From assembly GCF_011299555.1 (NCBI RefSeq), contig NZ_CP049857.1, forward strand, positions 2,232,001-2,296,000: a stretch of 64,000 nucleotides of DNA, written 5' to 3'. Made by a program: the position numbers and the translations under genes. A model generated the notes under the pieces. It saw nothing but the letters and a program-made list of their open reading frames with translations, had not been told where the DNA came from and did not search any database. The DNA is from Dysgonomonas sp. HDW5A. GTDB taxonomy: Bacteria; Bacteroidota; Bacteroidia; Bacteroidales; Dysgonomonadaceae. Positions 55,113 to 63,547 of this stretch are shown here, piece by piece. The first letter of the stretch is position 1, and the number at the start of each line of letters is the position of its first letter.

Positions 55113-56327
55113 TTATTCGAATGCACCCATGCGAAGCATGTTTACTTCAGATTCAGTTAAATATCTCCATCTGCCACGAGTAACATTTTTCTTGGTAAGA
55201 CCAGCAAAATATACACGATCTAATTTTAATACCTGATATCCTAACTTTTCGAATATGCGACGTACAATACGATTTCTTCCTGAATGGATTTCGATTCCTA
55301 CTTCGTCAAGAACGTCTTCTCCAACGTAAGCAATTGAATCGGCATGAATTTCACCATCATCAAGCATAATACCATCGGCAATGGCTTGCATATCTTCAAT
55401 AGCTACTTCTCTATCCAGTTTTACTTGGTAAATTTTCTTCTTTACATACTTAGGATGCATTAGCTTAGAAGCTAAATCTCCATCATTAGTAAGCAATAGT
55501 ACACCGGTAGTGTTTCTATCTAAACGACCTACGGGATAGATACGCTCAGGACAAGCTCCTTTTACTAAGTCCATAACAGTCTTTCTATTTTGAGGATCGT
55601 CTGAGGTTGTAACCGTATTTTTCGGTTTGTTTAGGAGTACATATACTTTACTTTCTAAACGTACCGGTTTGTCTTGGAAAGTTACACTGTCACCTCTTTT
55701 TACCTTAGCTCCCAGTTCCGAAATAAGTTCTCCATTAACTCTTACTACTCCGGCTGTGATGAATGAATCGGCTTCGCGTCGAGAACATACACCTGCATTG
55801 GCCAAGTATTTATTTAGACGGATTGGAGTTTCAGGATCTAGATTTTCTTTGTACTTAACAGGTTTAAATAGCTGTTTAGGTCCTTTACTTCTGTTTTGAT
55901 CACTACCTCCCGATCTTTGATCTCTGTCATAAGGTCGGCGATTATTATCGCGTGATTGATTGTTGGGGCGATACGAACCTCCGCCACGTCTGTCATCGGA
56001 ATTGTAATTGCTGCGTCTTTCTCCTGAATTGTAATTACTGCGTCTGTCGTCATTGTTATAACTACGTCTGTCATCAGAGTTGTAGTTGCTACGCCTGTCA
56101 TCAGAATAATTACTTCTTCTTTCCCCCGAATTGTAATTGCTGCGTCTGTCGTCATTGTTATAGTTACTACGTCTGTCATCAGAGTTATTATCTCTGTTGA
56201 TCACCGGGCGAGTATCTCCTACGCGAGGACGTTTTTTCTTCGCTTCACTCTGATTGTTCTTGTTGAGAGACGGCTTATTTGATGATGAGTAACCGTCTCG
56301 GCTTTCATTATCTCTGTCTGTAATCAT
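55113..56327 (-). CDS. rluB: RluB-family rRNA pseudouridine synthase with repetitive N-terminal extension
   Basis: Converts a uridine of 23S rRNA to pseudouridine. The 404-residue protein is longer than usual because of residues 1-165, an Arg/Asn/Asp/Ser-rich, apparently disordered segment. Residues 50-113 contain about eight near-identical repeats of the type DDRRSNYNS. The conserved part has an S4 domain (about 169-230, IRLNKYLANAGVCSRREADS) and the catalytic domain with GRLDRNTTGVLLLTNDG (Asp270 catalytic). It belongs to a minus-strand purB-rluB-asnS group. Subfamily by similarity of the S4 plus synthase layout; the exact target uridine is not certain. Confidence 0.9.
   Translation of the reverse strand: MITDRDNESRDGYSSSNKPSLNKNNQSEAKKKRPRVGDTRPVINRDNNSDDRRSNYNNDDRRSNYNSGERRSNYSDDRRSNYNSDDRRSYNNDDRRSNYNSGERRSNYNSDDRRGGGSYRPNNQSRDNNRRPYDRDQRSGGSDQNRSKGPKQLFKPVKYKENLDPETPIRLNKYLANAGVCSRREADSFITAGVVRVNGELISELGAKVKRGDSVTFQDKPVRLESKVYVLLNKPKNTVTTSDDPQNRKTVMDLVKGACPERIYPVGRLDRNTTGVLLLTNDGDLASKLMHPKYVKKKIYQVKLDREVAIEDMQAIADGIMLDDGEIHADSIAYVGEDVLDEVGIEIHSGRNRIVRRIFEKLGYQVLKLDRVYFAGLTKKNVTRGRWRYLTESEVNMLRMGAFE
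55989..56180 (-). repeat. In-frame tandem repeats in the rluB extension
   Basis: About eight 24-27-base units encode DDRRSNYNS-like peptides (variants GERRSNYNS, DDRRSYNN, SDDRRSNYN). Unit lengths are multiples of three, so copy-number change would keep the frame. The repeats are imperfect at both DNA and protein level. Confidence 0.8.
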
Positions 56328-56390
56328 CTGTAATAAGATTTAAATTTTAATAAATCAATTAATTATAATAACCTCGCGGCTATATTTGGG

Positions 56391-57734
56391 TTATACTCCA
56401 GTATATGTATGAGGCGTTATTTTTCTCAGCTCATCTTTTATATCTTCACTAACAGATAATCCGTTAATAAAATTAGATATGGATTGCATTGTAATTGCTT
56501 CGTTGGTACGAGTCAATTCTTTTAGCGCTTCGTAAGGTTTTGGATAACCTTCGCGACGTAATATCGTTTGTATTCCTTCGGCTACTACAGCCCAGTTTTT
56601 TTCAAGATCGTTATCTAAAGCATCTTTGTTTAAAAGTAATTTGCCTAATCCTTTTAATGTACTCTGAAGTGAAATGATTATATGTCCGATAGGAACTCCT
56701 ACATTTCTTAGTACTGTAGAGTCAGTAAGATCTCTCTGTAAACGCGAGATGGGTAGTTTTGCGGACAAATGTTCCAATATTGCATTTGCTATACCTAAAT
56801 TACCTTCGGCGTTTTCAAAATCAATAGGATTTACTTTATGAGGCATGGCTGATGAGCCGATTTCTCCTGCTTTAATTCTTTGTTTAAAGTATTCCATTGA
56901 TATGTATTGCCAAAAGTCACGATTCAAATCAATTATGATTGTATTTATACGTTTCAATCCGTCAAAGATTGCAGCCATATTATCATAATTAGATATTTGT
57001 GTTGTGTACTCTTCTCTTACTAAGCCTAATTTATCAGATACAAATTTCGAGCCAAACTCTCTCCAATTATATTGAGGATAAGCTACTGTATGTGCATTGT
57101 AGTTACCTGTTGCGCCTCCGAATTTAGCAGAAAAAGGAATTGATTTTAATAAATCGACCTGATTTTTAAGACGGCTTACAAAAACCATAACTTCTTTCCC
57201 TAATCGGGTGGGAGATGCCGGTTGTCCGTGAGTCTTAGCTAACATCGATACCTCTTGCCATTCATCGGCTTTGCTTTGTAATAGATTAATCAATTCTTCT
57301 AATAGAGGATAATACGTATTATCCAATGCCTCTTTCAACGAAAGCGGGATAGATGTGTTGTTTATATCCTGAGAAGTAAGCCCGAAATGAATAAACTCTT
57401 TGTATTCGTCTAAATGCAGAAGATCAAATTTTTCTTTTATGAAATATTCTACAGCTTTTACATCATGGTTAGTGATACTCTCGATGTCTTTGATATGAGT
57501 TGCATCTTCTTCAGAGAAATCCGCAACTATTTTTCTTAATTCAGGAAAAATACTATGGCTAACATCTTTTAATTGGGGTAATGGAAGTTCGCACAATGCG
57601 ATAAAGTATTCCACTTCAACTAATACACGGTATTTGATCAGTGCATATTCCGAGAAATAATTAGCTAATTCTTCGGTTTTGCTACGATAACGACCATCAA
57701 TAGGACTAATGGCTGTTAGGGTATCTAATTTCAT
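56391..57734 (-). CDS. purB: Adenylosuccinate lyase
   Basis: Catalyses two steps of purine synthesis, SAICAR to AICAR and adenylosuccinate to AMP. The 447-residue protein belongs to the fumarase/aspartase superfamily and carries the signature GSSAMPHKVNPIDFENAEGN, which holds the catalytic Ser. Other landmarks are NHDVKAVEYFIKEKF, HFGLTSQDINNTSIP and AKTHGQPASPTRLGKE. First gene of the minus-strand purB-rluB-asnS group, with a -7-like box TACCTTTG (57793-57800) about 60 bases upstream. Confidence 0.97.
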   Translation of the reverse strand: MKLDTLTAISPIDGRYRSKTEELANYFSEYALIKYRVLVEVEYFIALCELPLPQLKDVSHSIFPELRKIVADFSEEDATHIKDIESITNHDVKAVEYFIKEKFDLLHLDEYKEFIHFGLTSQDINNTSIPLSLKEALDNTYYPLLEELINLLQSKADEWQEVSMLAKTHGQPASPTRLGKEVMVFVSRLKNQVDLLKSIPFSAKFGGATGNYNAHTVAYPQYNWREFGSKFVSDKLGLVREEYTTQISNYDNMAAIFDGLKRINTIIIDLNRDFWQYISMEYFKQRIKAGEIGSSAMPHKVNPIDFENAEGNLGIANAILEHLSAKLPISRLQRDLTDSTVLRNVGVPIGHIIISLQSTLKGLGKLLLNKDALDNDLEKNWAVVAEGIQTILRREGYPKPYEALKELTRTNEAITMQSISNFINGLSVSEDIKDELRKITPHTYTGV

Positions 57735-58089
57735 GATGGTTATTTGGGTTTAATTGTGTGATAACTCCTTTTTGATCTTCCTGAATACCTTACAAAGGTA
57801 ATTATTAAATCAATTATCTGTAGTCAATTAGAAGAAAAAAATAGGATAAAATATATCATAATTGGTGAAAATACGATAATATGCTTATTTTTGATGAATA
57901 TGTTTTATCATGTATTTAATACCGTATTATTAATTAAGTACGCAGAGTTATTTATTACTATGTCAATTAAAACAGCGATAAATAGTTCTGTACTCAAAAT
58001 ACATCATTAGATTTTTCTTTACTTATAATAACTTTTTATCTCTTTACTCTTTCTCTAAAGGTAAGGTTTTAAGATTCAATATATTCAAG
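57735..58089. other. Divergent 355-base region between purB and rnhB
   Basis: No ORF. Minus strand: TACCTTTG (57800-57793) is the likely -7 box of purB. Plus strand: TTG (57862-57864) and TATTTTTG (57886-57893), 21 bases apart, could be the rnhB promoter, giving a leader of about 190 bases. GCGATAAATAGTTCTGTACT (57976-57995) is a diverged copy of the CAATAAA-GGTCTGTGACC repeat. Confidence 0.45.
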
Positions 58090-58689
58090 ATGCTTCAATT
58101 GTTTTTAAATCCAGATGTTATAGAAGCCGGTTGTGATGAAGCCGGACGTGGATGTTTAGCAGGCCCTGTATTTGCGGCAGCAGTTGTGCTTCCTCCCGAT
58201 TTTAAATGCGAATTACTAAATGATTCGAAACAACTTAAAGAAAAAACAAGATACGATCTAAGAACCATTATCGAAGAGCAGGCACTGGCGTGGGCCGTAG
58301 GGATAGTTTCTCATACCGAAATAGACCAGATAAATATCTTAAATGCTTCTTTCTTAGCTATGCATAGGGCTGTTTCGGATTTAAAGATCGTGCCGGAACA
58401 TTTGCTGATTGATGGAAATCGATTCAAAAAATATGAGAATACACCTCATACTTGCATCGTAAAAGGGGATGCTAAATTTCTGTCCATTGCTGCTGCATCT
58501 GTATTGGCTAAAACGTATCGAGATGATTTTATGATGCAATTAAATGACGAGTATCCTCAATATGGTTGGAGCCAAAATAAAGGCTATCCCACAGTAAAGC
58601 ATCGACTAGCTATTGAACAATATGGGGTAACTCCTTACCACCGTTTGACTTTTAATTTGACAAATAAGCAGCTTAGTTTCGATTTTTAG
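58090..58689 (+). CDS. rnhB: Ribonuclease HII
   Basis: Removes ribonucleotides and RNA from RNA-DNA hybrids. The 199-residue protein has the opening [20 protein letters not shown] (catalytic Asp16 and Glu17), LLIDGNRF, and [20 protein letters not shown] with the third acidic residue, then RDDF. Typical length. It overlaps the convergent DUF4468 gene by four bases at the 3' end. The start Met is preceded by no Shine-Dalgarno. Confidence 0.96.
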   Translation: MLQLFLNPDVIEAGCDEAGRGCLAGPVFAAAVVLPPDFKCELLNDSKQLKEKTRYDLRTIIEEQALAWAVGIVSHTEIDQINILNASFLAMHRAVSDLKIVPEHLLIDGNRFKKYENTPHTCIVKGDAKFLSIAAASVLAKTYRDDFMMQLNDEYPQYGWSQNKGYPTVKHRLAIEQYGVTPYHRLTFNLTNKQLSFDF

Positions 58690-59255
58690 ATTCCTGATTT
58701 TAATGCAGTTTCCAAACTGTCGGCTAATTCATTTAAGAAGTAGAATGTACTCCTTTGGATATTTATTCTAAGCTCTTGTTGTGGTCCCGAAGCCAATGCC
58801 GATTGTGTTATAGTATCTTCTGCTTTCACACTTTTCTTGGTGTTATGCAATTTATAGGTAATTCCTTTAACTTCGAAGACACATTTACCATTCAAAATGA
58901 AGGTGTTGAGATGATAAGTCATTATAACTTTCTCTCTAACTTTATTTTCATTCTCAGGAAGAAGAAGCTCTATTTTTGACTTTACAATTATTTCTTTATT
59001 TGTGTTGTCATATCTTATGTTGGAAATTAAAGGATCCGAAGCATAACGTTCCTTACCCCATTCTTTAACAATCTGGAAGCTTTTGTTAGGATCAGCATTG
59101 TTAAGCGATATTTCTTTCATTAATACTACTTGGTTGTCAAATAGGGGAGCATATGTGAATTTATTATTTTGAAGTAAATCCTGTGCAAAACTATTACCTG
59201 ATAGTAGTGTAAAAAGAAATACGAAGCAGATTGTTATAGTTTTTAGTCTAGTCAT
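58686..59255 (-). CDS. Secreted DUF4468-type protein
   Basis: A 189-residue protein with a signal peptide (about 1-24, [17 protein letters not shown]) and a domain recognisable as the Bacteroidota family DUF4468: a helix-loop around [15 protein letters not shown], then strands with [20 protein letters not shown] and [20 protein letters not shown]. It ends with a short helix ([16 protein letters not shown]). Probably periplasmic, function unknown. It stands alone, converging on rnhB. Confidence 0.7.
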   Translation of the reverse strand: MTRLKTITICFVFLFTLLSGNSFAQDLLQNNKFTYAPLFDNQVVLMKEISLNNADPNKSFQIVKEWGKERYASDPLISNIRYDNTNKEIIVKSKIELLLPENENKVREKVIMTYHLNTFILNGKCVFEVKGITYKLHNTKKSVKAEDTITQSALASGPQQELRINIQRSTFYFLNELADSLETALKSGI

Positions 59256-59412
59256 AATGTTTATTTGTTGAGTAATAATGAATTTTTATTATCCATGCTT
59301 TTGTAACTGCAAATGGATTTTAAACTCTAAAAAACAGATGGAATTACAAATAAGTTTGTGCTGTTCTTACAAATTTATGAAAAATAAAGTAGTTTAGATA
59401 TGCTTTGTGTAT

Positions 59413-59448
59413 TAAAAAAGAAAAAGGGAGAATAATTATTCTCCCTTT
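59413..59448 (-). terminator. Terminator overlapping the stop codon of the acyltransferase gene
   Basis: AAAGGGAGAATAATTATTCT continuing to CCCTTT (59423-59448) is a near-perfect 26-base palindrome; on the minus strand it runs into TTTTTCTTTTTTAAT. The TAA stop of the upstream gene (59436-59438) lies inside the palindrome, so a ribosome terminating there would cover the hairpin. Confidence 0.88.
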
Positions 59449-60587
59449 GCTATTAGATAGTTTTTTAATGTATTGGAGTACATTTCCAGAATCTTGGTTC
59501 TCAAGAATGGTATGTCTTTATTTTCGAGTTTAATTTTGTCAATTTGTTTTGCCAGATATTCTTTAAAATCGGCTTCTTGTTGATCTGTATAATACTCTTT
59601 ATATTGGTTTGAATTTACCAATAGATCATTTGCGATGTAATTGCAAGGATAAAATTCGTAATTCAAATGAATTTCACGATCAATGATTCGAGCAACTGCT
59701 GATGTGCGCTCTTTCTTATCCAGTGAATCTATAGAGCCTAATTTATCATTGATTTCTTTTCCGAATCTGAAATGTATTTTCCCCTTAAAGCCTAGTAATC
59801 CGATCTCCATATTCCGAAGGTCGTCTATCTGTGCTTTCTTGTATTCAGGATTATCCCTTTTCAGTTGAAATTCCATCGCTTTCAAGTAGTCACAAGGATC
59901 ATATTCGTAAGAAATTGATAAAGGTAGTATATTCAAGCTTTTGATTCTCTCCGTAAATCCACCTGACGGTGCAGATAATGCAAGCATTTTCAATACACTT
60001 TCTTGAGTTCTGTCATTAGAATCCTTGGCTCTGCCTTCTCTCTGAGCTAGCCAAACAGATTCTTTTTTATTGTTGATTACATAATGAATGTATTCAGACA
60101 TGTGTGAAGATACTTCAAGCATTTGTCGAACAGAAACACCTCTTTTTACTAAAAAACTTTTATTGAGACGAACCAGCTTCTCGATCCAAGGATGGATAAG
60201 CAAGTTGTCACCTATTGCAATTTCAGTAGTTGCCAAGCCTTTTTCGTTGCGTAGGATGTTTAATAATCCCGCATCTAAAATTATATCCCGGTGATTAGAT
60301 ATAATTAAATGAGAGTTCTCATCTATGTTTTCCCATCCCGAACTGGTTATTCCTGATGATGTTTTATTTGCCAATGCCCATACTGTAGGGGCGATCATTT
60401 TTGATTGGAAATCAAACTTTGTATTGTACTTCAGCATTTCTGAAGAAAATTCATCCCAGTTTATATCAGGGATTATATACTTTACAGCATACATAAAGCC
60501 AGGGTCGACTAGTAACTCTTGGATAGCTTGCTTTACATCTTTGTCTTCTAAAGGGGCTATATCAACGAATTTATTATCGCTCATCAT
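59436..60587 (-). CDS. PlsC-like 1-acylglycerol-3-phosphate acyltransferase family protein
   Basis: A 383-residue member of the glycerolipid acyltransferase superfamily. The core motif LIISNHRDIILDAGLLN (about residue 93-109) has the catalytic His and Asp; WLAQREGRAKDSNDRTQESV includes the second block with EGR; LNILPLSISYEYDPCDYLK is the third. No signal peptide. The exact acceptor is unknown. It overlaps ddl by four bases (ATGA), so they are co-translated. Longer than the typical 240-residue PlsC because of extensions at both ends. Confidence 0.85.
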   Translation of the reverse strand: MMSDNKFVDIAPLEDKDVKQAIQELLVDPGFMYAVKYIIPDINWDEFSSEMLKYNTKFDFQSKMIAPTVWALANKTSSGITSSGWENIDENSHLIISNHRDIILDAGLLNILRNEKGLATTEIAIGDNLLIHPWIEKLVRLNKSFLVKRGVSVRQMLEVSSHMSEYIHYVINNKKESVWLAQREGRAKDSNDRTQESVLKMLALSAPSGGFTERIKSLNILPLSISYEYDPCDYLKAMEFQLKRDNPEYKKAQIDDLRNMEIGLLGFKGKIHFRFGKEINDKLGSIDSLDKKERTSAVARIIDREIHLNYEFYPCNYIANDLLVNSNQYKEYYTDQQEADFKEYLAKQIDKIKLENKDIPFLRTKILEMYSNTLKNYLIAKGE

Positions 60588-61573
60588 AAACTTTTTTGTA
60601 TTTTTTGATATTCACATTCAATTATTTCGGTTAAGACATCAGTCATGCTTAAGCCGGCAGCCTTAACCTGTTGGGGTATAAAACTTGTAGTGGTCATTCC
60701 GGGTGTTGTATTTACTTCTAATAGATAAGGTGTATTGTCTGATATTATAAAGTCAGCTCTAATAATTCCTTTCGCTCCTACAAGATCGTATATCTTTGAA
60801 GTGAGCTGTTGAATTTCTAATGTTTTCTCCTCAGAAAGATCCGCAGGTGTTATTTCTTCAACTTCTCCCATGTATTTGGCATTGTAATCGAAAAATTCAT
60901 TCTTCGTGATTACTTCTGTTATCGGAAAAACAACTTCATGGTCGCTTGTTTTATAACATCCGCAAGTAACTTCTCTTCCGCTAATAAAGCTTTCGATAAT
61001 TACATCCGATGCTTCAGAAAAAGCAAAATCTATTGCTTCTTGCATTTTATCTATTCCCTTCACTTTGGTTGTTGCAAAACTAGAACCACCGGTGTTCGGT
61101 TTAATAAATATAGGGAACTTAAGAGCTTCGGCAATAGCATTAATGTCGTATTTTGAATCTTTGCTTAGATATACTGACTTGGCAACATTTAGTCCGAAGT
61201 TTTTCAGGAAATTATTGCATACAAACTTGTTGAAAGTTAAAGCCGAAGCCATCCAGTCGCAAGAAGAGTAGGGGATGTTCAGCATGTCAAAATAGCCTTG
61301 CAAACGTCCGTCTTCTCCGGGAGTGCCATGTATGGTTATGTAAGCAAAATCAATTTCTATTTTGGCAGAACCGAAAAATATACTGAAATCGTTTTTGTCA
61401 ACAATATATTCTTTACCTTCAATTTCTGCTGTCCAACCCTTTTTGTCTATCTTAACTTTGTAGACATTATAACGGTTTTTGTCTAAGAACGAGTATATAC
61501 CGTTCATGCTTTTTTCGGATACTACAATTTCAGAAGAATATCCTCCCCATATAATTGCAACATTTTTATTCAT
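60584..61573 (-). CDS. ddl: D-alanine-D-alanine ligase
   Basis: ATP-grasp enzyme making D-Ala-D-Ala for peptidoglycan. The 329-residue protein has an N-terminal domain with NVAIIWGGYSSEIVVSEKS, the DdlA/B segment ITIHGTPGEDGRLQGYFDML, the ATP-binding region FIKPNTGGSSFATTKV, and the C-terminal EVNTTPGMTTTSFIPQQ with the metal-binding Glu/Asn. In a minus-strand group with the PASTA protein, RluD and the acyltransferase. A palindrome and a terminator-like hairpin lie upstream in the gap to rluD. Confidence 0.97.
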   Translation of the reverse strand: MNKNVAIIWGGYSSEIVVSEKSMNGIYSFLDKNRYNVYKVKIDKKGWTAEIEGKEYIVDKNDFSIFFGSAKIEIDFAYITIHGTPGEDGRLQGYFDMLNIPYSSCDWMASALTFNKFVCNNFLKNFGLNVAKSVYLSKDSKYDINAIAEALKFPIFIKPNTGGSSFATTKVKGIDKMQEAIDFAFSEASDVIIESFISGREVTCGCYKTSDHEVVFPITEVITKNEFFDYNAKYMGEVEEITPADLSEEKTLEIQQLTSKIYDLVGAKGIIRADFIISDNTPYLLEVNTTPGMTTTSFIPQQVKAAGLSMTDVLTEIIECEYQKIQKSL

Positions 61574-61597
61574 GGCAAGCGTTACTTATAAAATGTA

Positions 61598-61610
61598 GGG
61601 TCTCGGACCC
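61598..61610. repeat. Palindromic intergenic repeat between ddl and rluD
   Basis: GGGTC-tcg-GACCC, followed by TTTTATTAGTTT, the expected AT flank of the family. It is in the gap between ddl and rluD. Confidence 0.5.
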
Positions 61611-61624
61611 TTTTATTAGTTTAT

Positions 61625-61657
61625 AAAACTATAACATCTGCTGATAATTATAGTTTT
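61625..61657 (-). terminator. Possible terminator downstream of rluD
   Basis: AAAACTATAA (61625-61634) and TTATAGTTTT (61648-61657) are perfect 10-bp arms. AT-rich, ends with TTTTATAAAC on the minus strand. A weak terminator candidate only. Confidence 0.45.
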
Positions 61658-61718
61658 TAATACGACATTTAATGCTTCTTTTTTATTTGATATCTTCCGA
61701 TGTCCTTGGTTCTCAGAG

Positions 61719-62780
61719 TCAAACATCTCGATTTGATATATATCCTCTCCATTTTTCAATCATAAGAGTCATATCTTCAGGTAATGATGATTCAAATAGC
61801 ATCTCCTCTCCTGTGCGGGGATGAATAAATCCTAGGGTTTTGGCATGTAGTGCTTGGCGTGAGCATAAATTGAAACAGTTTTGAACAAACTGTTTGTATT
61901 TTGTGAACGCAGTACCCTTTAATATAATGTTACCTCCATATCGCTCATCATTAAATAAAGTATGCCCGATATGTTTCATATGAACGCGTATTTGATGGGT
62001 GCGACCTGTTTCTAGGCGACACTTAACCAGGGTAACATAGCCCAATCTTTCCAGCACTTCGTAGTTGGTAACGGCAGGTTTGCCTAATTCGGGATCTTCA
62101 AAAACACTCATTTGTAGTCTGTCTCTGACATTTCTTCCAATGTTACCTTCGATACGACCCGAATCTTTTTCGATTGCCCCCCATACTAATGCGATATATT
62201 CGCGTTTGGTACTTTTGTCAAAAAATTGTTTTGATAAATGAGTTTTCGCCTCCGGGTTTTTAGCGATTACCAATAGACCCGACGTGTCTTTGTCTATACG
62301 ATGTACCAAACCCAAACGAGGGTCTTTGGAGTCGTACCCTGCTGTATCTTTCAAGTGATAAGCTATTGCATTGACTAAGGTTCCGGTGTAGTTACCATGC
62401 CCTGGGTGTACAACTAATCCCGCTTGTTTATTGATAACCATTAGATCTTGATCCTCGTACACTATCTCTAGAGGGATATCTTCCGGAATTATTTCAATCT
62501 CGCGGCGGGGACGATCCATAACTATGGTTACGATATCGTTAGGCTTCACTTTGTAGTTCGATTTTACGGCAACGCCATTGACTAAAATGCAATTTACATC
62601 TGCTGCACTTTGTATTCTGTTTCGCGAAATTCCGTCTATACGTGTTGTGATGAATTTGTCAACACGCAACAGTCCTTGTCCTTTATCGGCTACAAACCGA
62701 TAATGTTCAAATAATTCGGACGAGTTTTGTTCTTGATCCCCTTCGAGGAGATCGTCTATATCTTCAAGCTGATTAATCAT
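61719..62780 (-). CDS. rluD: RluD-family rRNA pseudouridine synthase
   Basis: Pseudouridine synthase acting on 23S rRNA helix 69 in E. coli. The 353-residue protein has an S4 domain (RVDKFITTRIDGISRNRIQS, about 39-58) and the synthase domain: LVHRIDKDTSGLLVIAKNPE with the catalytic Asp, GRTHQIRVHMKHIGHTLFND. It starts inside the stop of the PASTA gene (ATGA overlap). The association with PASTA protein and ddl is usual for Bacteroidales. Confidence 0.93.
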   Translation of the reverse strand: MINQLEDIDDLLEGDQEQNSSELFEHYRFVADKGQGLLRVDKFITTRIDGISRNRIQSAADVNCILVNGVAVKSNYKVKPNDIVTIVMDRPRREIEIIPEDIPLEIVYEDQDLMVINKQAGLVVHPGHGNYTGTLVNAIAYHLKDTAGYDSKDPRLGLVHRIDKDTSGLLVIAKNPEAKTHLSKQFFDKSTKREYIALVWGAIEKDSGRIEGNIGRNVRDRLQMSVFEDPELGKPAVTNYEVLERLGYVTLVKCRLETGRTHQIRVHMKHIGHTLFNDERYGGNIILKGTAFTKYKQFVQNCFNLCSRQALHAKTLGFIHPRTGEEMLFESSLPEDMTLMIEKWRGYISNRDV

Positions 62781-63400
62781 TCGCTGAATGTTTCACTTCC
62801 TTCAATTTGTAAACTGTCGGCAGAAGTGTCGTTTGCATTCCCATTTCCTACTTTCAATGTAACAGTGGAGCCTTTAGGTATTCTCTGCCCGCCTTTAAGG
62901 GGAGAACCGTTATATTCAACGCCATATACTAAGTCTTGAAATTCAGATGGAACAGAAACTATATTTATTTGAGTTATTCCTAAAGCATTAAGAAGCGTTT
63001 CTGCTTGCCTCAAAGAGGCATCTTCCAGATCGGGTATAGCAACCAGAGGTTCGTTCTTAGCTTGTATAGTGAGGTAGATTGTTCGACCTTGTTTTACGCT
63101 CGATTTACCACTCGGAATTTGTTCCAGAATAGCTCCGGGAACACCATCCTTTTGGAATATGGAATCAACGACTTCATATCTGAGGTTTTTTGCTGAAATC
63201 ATAGCCGCAGCATCTTCCACCTGTAGTCCTTTGAGATCAGGCACTTCTATTGCTTCGTTGTGGCGCGTGTATTGATTGATGAAAAAAAGTGTAATGCCAA
63301 TAAGAATAATGGCAATGATTACCATTGCTGCAATATTTCTTATATATGTATTATTTATTATTTTTTTCAGAAAACTGTCTGTTTGTTTATCTTTTCCCAT
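62777..63400 (-). CDS. PASTA domain-containing membrane protein
   Basis: A 207-residue protein starting at 63400 (MGKDKQTDSFLKKIINNTYI), with one transmembrane helix (about 22-44) and two extracytoplasmic PASTA domains (about 53-120 and 121-190; PDLKGLQVEDAAAMISAKNL, IPDLEDASLRQAETLLNALG). PASTA domains bind muropeptides or beta-lactams in Gram-positive kinases; here no kinase domain is attached. The frame is open upstream to 63526 but crosses the Lrp terminator hairpin. Coupled to rluD by a four-base overlap and near ddl, so an envelope role is likely. Confidence 0.88.
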   Translation of the reverse strand: MGKDKQTDSFLKKIINNTYIRNIAAMVIIAIILIGITLFFINQYTRHNEAIEVPDLKGLQVEDAAAMISAKNLRYEVVDSIFQKDGVPGAILEQIPSGKSSVKQGRTIYLTIQAKNEPLVAIPDLEDASLRQAETLLNALGITQINIVSVPSEFQDLVYGVEYNGSPLKGGQRIPKGSTVTLKVGNGNANDTSADSLQIEGSETFSE

Positions 63401-63486
63401 TCTATATATAAAATCACTTATTCCGAACTGCAAAAGTATTAAAAAAAAGAGATCTAAGTTATAGCTTTTGGTTTTTTTAGTAAACC

Positions 63487-63520
63487 AAAAGGATAATCTA
63501 TCATTGTAGATTATCCTTTT
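63487..63520 (-). terminator. Terminator of the Lrp/AsnC regulator gene
   Basis: AAAAGGATAATCTA (63487-63500) pairs with TAGATTATCCTTTT (63507-63520) over 14 bp with a 6-base loop, 28 bases after the regulator's stop. On the minus strand it continues TTTTGGTTTA. Confidence 0.85.
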
Positions 63521-63547
63521 AGTCATATCTAAATATATATGTATATA

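Noticed and set aside
55989-56180. CRISPR-like array
   Set aside because: Repeats are imperfect, 24-27 bases, directly adjacent without unique spacers, and in frame within a coding sequence.
63401-63526. N-terminal extension of the PASTA protein
   Set aside because: It would translate through the terminator hairpin of the upstream regulator gene.
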